DNA of 32,875 nt, taken from NCBI GenBank assembly GCA_002396085.1, contig DGWI01000001.1, positions 234-33,108 of the forward strand. Reading direction: 5' to 3'. Below the pieces are notes generated by a model, which saw only the letters and a program-made list of their open reading frames with translations, was not told the DNA's origin and made no database searches. Source of the stretch: Porphyromonadaceae bacterium UBA4262 (GTDB lineage: Bacteria > Bacteroidota > Bacteroidia > Bacteroidales > Muribaculaceae). The stretch's first letter is position 1. The number at the start of each line of letters is the position of its first letter. A program made the translations under genes and the position numbers. Positions 22,375 through 29,081 of this stretch are shown here, in pieces.

Positions 22375-23772
22375 ATGAACTACAGCTCGCTGACATACAT
22401 CCTGTTGTTGCCTGCCATCGTACTAGGCTACTATGCACTACCCGCCCGGTGGCGCAATGCCGCATTACTGGCAGTGAGCCTAGCATTGTACTTGCTGTGG
22501 TGGCCGGCTGGCATTATGGTGATGGCTTGGGTCACAATGGCTAGTTATCTGGGCACTCGCCGCATCACGCAACAGGTTGATGGCTCGACGGGCATGCTGT
22601 GGTTCACCATAGCCTTGACCGCCCTACCACTGATATTCTTCAAGTACTTGCAGCCGCTGAATGACACCATCACGTCCTGGCTACACATCGAGTGGTTCCT
22701 GAACCGCCACCGCTGGCTCATCCCCGTGGGATTGTCATTCTACACCCTGCAGGCCATTGCGCTGGTTGTCGATGTGTACAAGAAGCGCATCCCGTCAGCA
22801 TCGTCGCTGGTCAACCATGCCTTGTTCATCAGTTTCTTCCCCATCACCAGTTCTGGTCCCATTGTTCGGGGTGGAGAATTATTGTCGCAACTCGAAGACC
22901 GTCAGCGCCGTTTCGACCCTGATCTGGCTTGGCAAGGCATACGGTGGCTCATCTGGGGCATGTTTATGAAGGTTGTTGTCGCCGACTCGTTTGCACTGTT
23001 TGTTCAAGCCGTTGAACAACGCATAGACACCCAGAACGGATTCACTTTGTTTCTATCTGTGCTAAGCTACACCATCCAATTATATGCCGATTTTGCAGGG
23101 TATTCACTCATGGCACTGGGCACATCGGCTCTACTGGGCGTGAGGTTGAAGCACAATTTCTGGCACCCGCTGTTTGCAGTCGGCATCAGGGACTTCTGGC
23201 GGCGATGGCACATCTCGTTGAGCACCTGGCTGCGCGACTACATCTACATTCCCCTGGGTGGCAGCCGTTGCTCGGCATGGCGAACGCGGCTCAATGTGAT
23301 GGCAACTTTCATATTCAGTGGCTTGTGGCACGGTGCTGGCCTTGCCTATCTGCTGTGGGGGGCGATGCATGGTCTGTGGGTGGTAGTTGAGCGACTGGTG
23401 CGTTTCGACCGGTGGCCGCGTCACTGGGTGTTGCGTCTCCCTTTGGGCCTAATGACATTCGTTTTTGTTGCCGTTTTGTTTATGCTTTTCAGCCACGACA
23501 CGTCCACAGCACTGCACATCCTCGGGCGCATTGCCAGTGGTTGGGACGGATTCCACCTGACTGTGACGCAATCGGTGAGTACCCTGTCGCGTGAGTGGAC
23601 CATGGTCACCATGTTCGCACTGATGTTAGCCAAGGAGGCACGCGACGAGTGGTGCCCCACACTACTATCACTCCACTCACTTCAAGTAGTATTTTATGCC
23701 TGCGTGGTCATAGTCACACTGATGTTCGGCGTGTTCGACCGCAGTGGTAGTTTCATCTATATGCACTTTTAA
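22375..23772 (+). CDS. MBOAT-family O-acyltransferase (AlgI/DltB-like)
   Basis: MBOAT proteins move acyl groups, often acetyl, across the inner membrane to a polysaccharide or cell-wall polymer. The 465-residue product has many hydrophobic segments and the family signature: VGIRDFWRRWHISLSTWLRD with His279, YIYIPLGGSR, and FIFSGLWHGAGLAYLLWGAM with the catalytic His319. Its stop codon overlaps the next ATG (TAATG), and that gene encodes an SGNH-like protein. The pairing resembles AlgI with AlgJ/AlgX, PatA with PatB, and DltB with DltD. The acceptor is unknown; the sugar transferase three genes upstream suggests a surface glycan. Confidence 0.92.
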   Translation: MNYSSLTYILLLPAIVLGYYALPARWRNAALLAVSLALYLLWWPAGIMVMAWVTMASYLGTRRITQQVDGSTGMLWFTIALTALPLIFFKYLQPLNDTITSWLHIEWFLNRHRWLIPVGLSFYTLQAIALVVDVYKKRIPSASSLVNHALFISFFPITSSGPIVRGGELLSQLEDRQRRFDPDLAWQGIRWLIWGMFMKVVVADSFALFVQAVEQRIDTQNGFTLFLSVLSYTIQLYADFAGYSLMALGTSALLGVRLKHNFWHPLFAVGIRDFWRRWHISLSTWLRDYIYIPLGGSRCSAWRTRLNVMATFIFSGLWHGAGLAYLLWGAMHGLWVVVERLVRFDRWPRHWVLRLPLGLMTFVFVAVLFMLFSHDTSTALHILGRIASGWDGFHLTVTQSVSTLSREWTMVTMFALMLAKEARDEWCPTLLSLHSLQVVFYACVVIVTLMFGVFDRSGSFIYMHF

Positions 23773-24704
23773 TGCCAGTCCTTATGCGAAAGTTTATCTA
23801 TAGCATTCTGATACTGCTTGTGGCGGTCATCGTGGGTGACTGGGCCATGGGGCGGTGGTTGCGGCATATCTATGAGCACACACACTGCGATGAAATCGGC
23901 CGTCTGAACTACATCAGCGACTCGGTCACTGCCGATATCGTGGTGCTGGGATCATCACGTGCGCTGCATCACTATGTCCCCAGCACCATCACTGACTCAA
24001 CGGGATTGTCGTGCTACAACTGCGGATTTGAGAACGAGGGCATCGTGTTCCACTATGCCTTGTTGCGACAGTTGCAGCAACGTTACCGACCACGCTTGGT
24101 TGTCTACGAATTGACCTACGACTACGACATCCAGTACTTGTCGTGGCGGCCAGCCAACCTCAAGCACATTCATGCCATGGGTGAACTGCAATGCCGTGAT
24201 TCCATTTTGCACAGCGTTGACCCGTGGGAGCGTGTGAAAATGCTTTCGCGCATCTATCCCTATAATTCAATGGCATTTGCCGCACTGGCCAGCCGGGAGC
24301 CCACCACCTACGACAGCGCATTTGTTGACAACGGCTACATCCCACAATTCAAGCACATGCAACTTGATCCCGACTGGCAGTTCCATCCACAGAAGTGGGA
24401 CGACCAGATTGACACGCTCAAGGTCAGTTATCTGAAGAAAATGATTACAGAGAATGCCGGGCACCTGCTCATCGTGGTGTCACCACGCTATCTCTCGCCA
24501 GAGGACAACATCTACGGTATGGTGCAACAGTTGTGCAACGAGCATGGCGTACCCTTCGTGTGCATGGTGAGTGACCCGGTTATCAGTCGTGACATCAGCC
24601 TCTGGGAGGATGACGGGCATCTGAATCACACTGGCGCACTGATGTTCACACGTGCGATAGTCCCTCATATCAAGAAAGTATTAACCGAAAACAATAAACA
24701 ATGA
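23772..24704 (+). CDS. Membrane-anchored SGNH-hydrolase-like partner of the MBOAT protein
   Basis: The 310-residue product has one N-terminal membrane segment (FIYSILILLVAVIVGDWAMG) and a domain facing the periplasm. Block I reads VVLGSSRALHHY (Ser61/Ser62, with one serine as the likely nucleophile) and the last block reads EDDGHLNHTGA (Asp280, His283), which fits a DxxH dyad. These are SGNH-like features seen in DltD- and AlgJ/X-type proteins. ATG 23772 overlaps the MBOAT stop; a second ATG at 23784 (MRKFIYS) is equally plausible. It probably passes the acyl group from the MBOAT protein to an envelope acceptor. Family identity is by motif only. Confidence 0.75.
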   Translation: MPVLMRKFIYSILILLVAVIVGDWAMGRWLRHIYEHTHCDEIGRLNYISDSVTADIVVLGSSRALHHYVPSTITDSTGLSCYNCGFENEGIVFHYALLRQLQQRYRPRLVVYELTYDYDIQYLSWRPANLKHIHAMGELQCRDSILHSVDPWERVKMLSRIYPYNSMAFAALASREPTTYDSAFVDNGYIPQFKHMQLDPDWQFHPQKWDDQIDTLKVSYLKKMITENAGHLLIVVSPRYLSPEDNIYGMVQQLCNEHGVPFVCMVSDPVISRDISLWEDDGHLNHTGALMFTRAIVPHIKKVLTENNKQ

Positions 24705-25408
24705 AGAAATTAATGACATGGGCGGCTGCGGGCTGCCTACTGCTGATGGCTAGTTGCGGTGATGACGAGCCGCAACGCATCAAGTATGAGAGCGTTGACC
24801 TGGGATTAAGTGTCAAATGGGCAACCATGAACGTTGGCGCCCAGAAGCCACAGGATCATGGTCAACTCTTCGGTTGGGCCGATTCTACAGGTTCACACAA
24901 GACATTTGACAACATCAACATCTCCTACCGCGACAATGGCAATGGCACCGAAACCACTCTAGTCAACTGGAACTCGGTGTACTTTGGCGGAAAGAACCCA
25001 CCTGTGGACATCAGTGGGACAGCCTACGACATCGCCATCTACAATTGGAATGCCAACTGGCGCATGCCCACCCAGGATGAGTGGCAAGAACTGATGAATC
25101 GCTGCACATGGACAGTCGAGACCACAGCCGACGGCGCAACCGTCTATCGCGTGACAGGCCCTAACAACAACAGCATCATCCTGCCCATGACCGGCATACG
25201 CTCAACCAGCAACAACGAGGACATGCGCACAAGCATCGGGCGCTACTGGACATCAGCACTGCTGCCGATGAACGAACAGGCTACTCAAGGATATGAGAGC
25301 AGTGTTCCTTGCGCAGCATGGTGTGTGCGATTCGATGCCAACAATCGCCCCACCCTGTCGACCGCCGTCCGTTGCTACGGCATGGCCGTCCGCCCCGTCG
25401 CCAAGTAG
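24701..25408 (+). CDS. FISUMP-domain lipoprotein
   Basis: The 235-residue product begins MKKLMTWAAAGCLLLMASCG, a lipoprotein signal with the lipobox cysteine at residue 19. The acidic GDDEP after it is typical of surface-exposed Bacteroidota lipoproteins. The mature part has VDLGLSVKWATMNVGAQ, WRMPTQDEWQELMNRCTW, RYWTSA and YGMAVRPV, which fit the 'Fibrobacter succinogenes major paralogous' (FISUMP) domain. Its function is unknown, though it is common in surface proteins. The ATG overlaps the preceding stop (ATGA), so it is translated with the MBOAT/SGNH pair. It ends before a strong hairpin. Confidence 0.85.
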   Translation: MKKLMTWAAAGCLLLMASCGDDEPQRIKYESVDLGLSVKWATMNVGAQKPQDHGQLFGWADSTGSHKTFDNINISYRDNGNGTETTLVNWNSVYFGGKNPPVDISGTAYDIAIYNWNANWRMPTQDEWQELMNRCTWTVETTADGATVYRVTGPNNNSIILPMTGIRSTSNNEDMRTSIGRYWTSALLPMNEQATQGYESSVPCAAWCVRFDANNRPTLSTAVRCYGMAVRPVAK

Positions 25409-25428
25409 GTTAATTGCATCATACAATG

Positions 25429-25460
25429 CAAGGAGGGACATGCTGACATGTCCCTCCTTG
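25429..25460. terminator. 14-bp perfect hairpin between convergent lipoprotein gene and glnS
   Basis: CAAGGAGGGACATG and CATGTCCCTCCTTG are exact inverted copies around a CTGA loop. Neither side has a long T run, but the strength of the stem and its position between two converging gene ends fit a bidirectional terminator. Confidence 0.7.
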
Positions 25461-25486
25461 TGCTATAATAATCAACCCGATTGTTT

Positions 25487-27205
25487 TTACTGCTTCTTTT
25501 GCTCCTTGGCCCAAGAATCCTTGAGACCGATGGTGCGGTTGAACACCAGTCGGTCGGGTGTTGAGTCAGGGTCAACACAGAAGTATCCGATGCGCTGGAA
25601 CTGGAACTTGTCCTCGACCTGTGCTACCTCGGCCAGATAAGGCTCAATCTTGACGTCGGTTAAGACCTTGAGCGAGTCGGGATTGAGCAGGTCGCGGAAG
25701 TCCTTCTCGCTCTCGGCGCTAGGATTCTCAACCGCGAAGAGGCGGTCGTAGAGACGCACCTCTGCGCTTTTGCAGTGACGGGCACTCACCCAGTGCAGCG
25801 TACCCTTGACCTTGCGATTGGCACCCGGCATGCCGCTGAGCGTGTCGGGATCATAAGTGCACTGGATCTCGGTGATGTTGCCCTCGGCATCCTTGGTGCA
25901 ACCGGTGCACATGATAATGTAGGCACCCTTGAGACGCACTTCCTTGCCGGGCGTGAGGCGGAAGAATTTCTTGGGAGCATCTTCCATGAAGTCCTCGCGC
26001 TCGATGTAAAGTTCGCGACTGAAAGGCATCTGGTGCTTACCGGCATTCTCCTGCTCGGGATTGTTGTCCATCTCCATCATCTCAACCTTGTCCTCTGGAT
26101 AGTTGGTGATGACAAGTTTCACAGGATTGATGACTGCACTCACACGATTGGCATTCTTGTTCAAGTCCTCACGGATGCTGTGCTCGAGCAGGCTGATGTC
26201 GTTCAAAGCCTCATACTTGGTGTAGCCGATGGCATTGATAAAGTTCTTGATCGACTGCGGAGTGTAGCCGCGACGACGCAGGCCACACAAGGTGGGCATG
26301 CGCGGATCATCCCAACCAGCCACCAGACCTTCCTTGACCAACTGCAACAATTTGCGCTTGCTCATCAGCGTGTAGGTGAGATTCAGGCGGTTGAACTCAA
26401 TCTGGCGCGGACAGTACTGGTCGGCAGTGTCGCCAGCCAATTCACGCACCAGATGCTCATAGAGCGGGCGGTGAGGCACAAACTCCAAGGTGCAAATCGA
26501 GTGGGTCACACCCTCGAAGTAATCGCTCTGGCCGTGGGCAAAGTCATACATGGGATATACTTTCCACTTCTCGCCAGTGCGCCAGTGGGGAGTCTTGATG
26601 ATGCGATAGATGATGGGGTCGCGAAAGTGCATATTGCTGCTGGCCATGTCGAGCTTGGCGCGGAGCACGCGGGCACCCTCGTCAAACTCACCGGCATTCA
26701 TGCGCTGGAACAAGTCCAGATTCTCCTCCACCGAGCGGTTGCGATAGGGACTCTCGGTACCAGCCTGTGTGGGTGTGCCCTTCTGCTGGGCAATCTGCTC
26801 ACTGGTCTGGTCATCGACATAAGCCTTGCCCTCCTTGATCAAGCGAATGGCAAAGTCATACAGTTTCTCAAAGTAATCGCTGGCATAGTAGAGGCGGTCT
26901 CCCCAGTCATAGCCCAACCAATGAATGTCGCGCATGATGGCCTGTTCATACTCAGTGTCCTCCTTCTGGGGGTTGGTATCGTCAAATCGCAGATTGCAAG
27001 TGCCGCCCATCTTCTCGGCCACTCCAAAGTCCATACAGATAGCCTTAGCATGCCCGATGTGCAAATAACCATTAGGCTCTGGTGGGAAACGGGTATTCAG
27101 TCTTCCACCATTTTTACCTGCTGCCAGGTCATCGGCAACAATCTGCTCGACAAAGTTCAATTGCTGCTTCTCCTCGTTGGGGGTGATATTCGCTAGTTCT
27201 TCCAT
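25487..27205 (-). CDS. glnS: Glutamine--tRNA ligase
   Basis: GlnRS charges tRNA-Gln directly with glutamine. The 572-residue product is a class I synthetase with the HIGH motif in PEPNGYLHIGHAKAI (His49-His52) and the KMSKS equivalent in LMSKRKL. The C-terminal anticodon-binding beta-barrels include IQCTYDPDTLSGMPGANRKV, GTLHWVSARHC and RLVFNRTIGLKDSW. I chose the ATG at MEELANITPNEE; nine more codons are open upstream but lie close to the promoter. It converges with the lipoprotein gene and diverges from the HU pair. Confidence 0.97.
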   Translation of the reverse strand: MEELANITPNEEKQQLNFVEQIVADDLAAGKNGGRLNTRFPPEPNGYLHIGHAKAICMDFGVAEKMGGTCNLRFDDTNPQKEDTEYEQAIMRDIHWLGYDWGDRLYYASDYFEKLYDFAIRLIKEGKAYVDDQTSEQIAQQKGTPTQAGTESPYRNRSVEENLDLFQRMNAGEFDEGARVLRAKLDMASSNMHFRDPIIYRIIKTPHWRTGEKWKVYPMYDFAHGQSDYFEGVTHSICTLEFVPHRPLYEHLVRELAGDTADQYCPRQIEFNRLNLTYTLMSKRKLLQLVKEGLVAGWDDPRMPTLCGLRRRGYTPQSIKNFINAIGYTKYEALNDISLLEHSIREDLNKNANRVSAVINPVKLVITNYPEDKVEMMEMDNNPEQENAGKHQMPFSRELYIEREDFMEDAPKKFFRLTPGKEVRLKGAYIIMCTGCTKDAEGNITEIQCTYDPDTLSGMPGANRKVKGTLHWVSARHCKSAEVRLYDRLFAVENPSAESEKDFRDLLNPDSLKVLTDVKIEPYLAEVAQVEDKFQFQRIGYFCVDPDSTPDRLVFNRTIGLKDSWAKEQKKQ

Positions 27206-27244
27206 AACGATGTTAAGATATTGTGATTGCAATTATTCAAACTG

Positions 27245-27252
27245 CAAAATTA
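27245..27252 (-). promoter_or_regulatory. Promoter -7 box of glnS
   Basis: The minus strand reads TAATTTTG, which matches TAnnTTTG, 39 bases before the glnS ATG. No clear -33 TTTG is seen at the right distance. Confidence 0.5.
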
Positions 27253-27312
27253 CAAAAAATCTTTGAAGTCACGGCAACGACTGCACGAGTTTTGAAAATA
27301 TTATCGGTTTTT

Positions 27313-27344
27313 CTTGGTTGTTTCTGCTGAAATCAGTAACTTTG
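27313..27344 (+). promoter_or_regulatory. Promoter of the HU gene pair
   Basis: CTTG (27313-27316, one mismatch to TTTG) is followed after 20 bases by TAACTTTG (27337-27344). This predicts a transcript start near 27351 and an unusually long leader of about 125 bases. Confidence 0.6.
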
Positions 27345-27384
27345 CAAGTTCTAGGGGGCTCTTGTGACAGATCTTCATCTTCAA

Positions 27385-27441
27385 TGACCACTATTATAGA
27401 TGTGGTCAGCCAGCCAATGACCCACCACCGCGTAGCGCGGT
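27385..27441 (+). other. Two hairpins in the leader of the HU genes
   Basis: TGACCAC (27385-27391) pairs with GTGGTCA (27402-27408), and ACCGCG (27427-27432) pairs with CGCGGT (27436-27441) around a TAG loop. Both lie between the promoter and the GTG start. They are not followed by a T run, so they look like leader structure or protein-binding sites, not a terminator. Confidence 0.5.
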
Positions 27442-27476
27442 CTTAGTTCTCAATTTTCAATATTCAATTAATTAAA

Positions 27477-27755
27477 GTGGACAATCGCAAACTCATTGAC
27501 AAAGTGGCCCGCAAGTTGGGCAGGGACAAGAAGGACGTGGCCAAGTTGCTGGATGCGTTCACCAGCGTTGTTGCATCGCGTTGCAGCGAACTCGACTCCA
27601 TCGCCATTCCCGGCTTTGGCAACTTTGAGCCGCGCAAACGCAACGAACACATCCATTACAACCCGGCCAATGGCAAACGCACGCTCATGCCACCAAAGGT
27701 GACCTTGAACTTCAAGTTGAGCAATGTACTCAAAAATAAACTCAATCAGAAGTAG
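27477..27755 (+). CDS. HU/IHF-family DNA-binding protein
   Basis: The 92-residue product has the length and signatures of an HU-type DNA-bending protein: MDNRKLIDKVARKLGRDKKD for the dimerising helices, IAIPGFGNFEPRKRNEHIHY leading into the DNA-binding arm, and NPANGKRTLMPPKVTLNFK. It uses a GTG start; no upstream ATG is in frame. It differs from housekeeping HU, having RKRNEHIHYNPANGKR where HU has ERAARTGRNPQTGKE. It ends 6 bases before the next gene, which also begins with an HU-like domain, so the two may form heterodimers. Confidence 0.9.
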   Translation: MDNRKLIDKVARKLGRDKKDVAKLLDAFTSVVASRCSELDSIAIPGFGNFEPRKRNEHIHYNPANGKRTLMPPKVTLNFKLSNVLKNKLNQK

Positions 27756-27761
27756 CCGCAC

Positions 27762-28964
27762 ATGAACAACAAGATTACATTTCCCGAACTCGTTGGGTTG
27801 GTTGCCGAGTCGACTAGCACATCTGAACGCATGAGCGAACTGTTCCTGAAGGAGTTGTTTGCCACGATCTCACAGGCACTCATCGATGGGCAGAATGTTT
27901 CCATCAAGAACTTGGGCTCCTTTGAGTTTGTCGCCAGTGGCAACGAAGGCAGCAAGAAGTTGGTTTTCAAGCCCGACACCAGTTTAGCCGAGACGATCAA
28001 TCAGCCTTTTGCCGCCTTTGAGCCCATCGAATTGAGCGAGGACATGACCGCCGAGATGCTGCAAAGCATTGACAATGAGATGGAACCAGCGCAAATATCA
28101 GAGACCATTGAGACCTCTGGAAACCTTGAAACCTCTGAGACTACCGAGATTCCACAGGCCGCCACGCCACTAGGCATCATGGCACCTCCACCTTTTGTTC
28201 CGCAACACTCCGAGCCAGTCATTGAGCAAGAACCGGAACAAGAACCGGAACAAGAACCGGAACCCGTTGCAGAACCAGAACCGGAACCAGAACCGGAACC
28301 CGTTGCAGAACCAGAACCGGAACAGGGACCTGTGCCAGAACCCGTTGCTGCACCAGAACCGGAACAGGAAATCACAAACGAACCAGATATAGTAACTGAA
28401 AACAATACTGATATGGAATTTGATGAAGAACAGCGCACTGTACAGCGGTATATGAAAAACGAGTTTGAACAGGCCAAGCACAAGATTGCCCATCAGTCAT
28501 TCCTGAAAGGACTCATCACCGGCGTGTTGGCGACCCTTGCACTCGGAGCCATCATCTGGGGAGCATGGAGCAGCGGTCGCAACTCGGTGTTGTCATCACG
28601 CGAACCTGTCCAAGCCGACACCATCGCCGACCAGGTGGCTGCCGACACCACCCCGAATGAGCCTCAACCAGTCGAAGAAGCACCAACCGCTGCACAGCAA
28701 CCCGCAGCCAGCGGCAATGTTGTGACCGACACCTGCACCGCCACGATGTATCTGTCCAAGATGTCGACCAAGCATTATGGCAAGCCCGACTTCTGGATCT
28801 ACATCTACGAGGAGAACAAGGACAAGATTGCCGACCCCAACAACGTCACCCCTGGCACAGTGGTAGTCGTCCCCCCGGCATCGAAGTACGGCATCGACCC
28901 TCAAGACAAGTCCAGCATCGACCGTGCCCGCAAACGCACCTACGACCTCCTCTCCAACAAATAG
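27762..28964 (+). CDS. HU domain-EP linker-transmembrane helix-LysM fusion protein
   Basis: The 400-residue product starts with an HU/IHF-like domain (residues 1 to about 90: KITFPELVGLVAESTSTSER, then VSIKNLGSFEFVASGNEGSK). A low-complexity acidic linker rich in Glu-Pro repeats follows (about 155-205). One membrane helix lies at 250-269 (GLITGVLATLALGAIIWGAW) with no signal peptide, so the HU part should be cytoplasmic. After a second Pro/Glu-rich linker comes a LysM-like domain (about 328-372: MYLSKMSTKHYGKPDFWIYI, then ENKDKIADPNNVTPGTVVVV). LysM binds peptidoglycan in known proteins. The protein could therefore link DNA to the cell wall across the inner membrane; this is inference. The HU arm seems shortened, so DNA binding is not certain. 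It is in one transcript with the stand-alone HU gene. Confidence 0.88.
   Translation: MNNKITFPELVGLVAESTSTSERMSELFLKELFATISQALIDGQNVSIKNLGSFEFVASGNEGSKKLVFKPDTSLAETINQPFAAFEPIELSEDMTAEMLQSIDNEMEPAQISETIETSGNLETSETTEIPQAATPLGIMAPPPFVPQHSEPVIEQEPEQEPEQEPEPVAEPEPEPEPEPVAEPEPEQGPVPEPVAAPEPEQEITNEPDIVTENNTDMEFDEEQRTVQRYMKNEFEQAKHKIAHQSFLKGLITGVLATLALGAIIWGAWSSGRNSVLSSREPVQADTIADQVAADTTPNEPQPVEEAPTAAQQPAASGNVVTDTCTATMYLSKMSTKHYGKPDFWIYIYEENKDKIADPNNVTPGTVVVVPPASKYGIDPQDKSSIDRARKRTYDLLSNK
28227..28372 (+). repeat. In-frame Glu-Pro coding repeats
   Basis: Tandem copies of a 12-base unit (GAACCGGAACAA and variants), plus a larger 36-base unit starting GTTGCAGAACCAG at 28266 and 28302, encode the Glu-Pro linker. 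Copies are nearly exact and in frame, so slippage would change linker length without frameshift. Confidence 0.8.
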
Positions 28965-29019
28965 TTCCTACAGACGAGAAAATGCTATTGCAGCATGAAT
29001 AGAGACCATCAACAACATT

Positions 29020-29057
29020 AAAATCGCCGTGACCCCAACAAGAGCCACGGCGATTTT
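29020..29057. terminator. Bidirectional terminator between HU-LysM gene and cohesin-like gene
   Basis: AAAATCGCCGTG and CACGGCGATTTT form a perfect 12-bp stem around a 14-base loop. The stem has A and T runs at its two ends, so it can act on both strands. Confidence 0.85.
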
Positions 29058-29081
29058 GATTCACAAGGAGGTTGCGCAACC

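Noticed and set aside
25429..25460. Attachment site or transposon end at the 14-bp inverted repeat
   Set aside because: There is a short tetraloop, no nearby transposase or integrase and a position between converging genes, which fits a terminator better.
25775..27196. 473-codon open frame on the plus strand opposite glnS
   Set aside because: The minus-strand gene is an intact glutaminyl-tRNA synthetase with HIGH and MSKRK motifs; the antisense frame is a shadow.
28227..28372. CRISPR or regulatory iterons in the GAACCGGAAC repeats
   Set aside because: They are coding, in frame and give the Glu-Pro linker of the HU-LysM protein.
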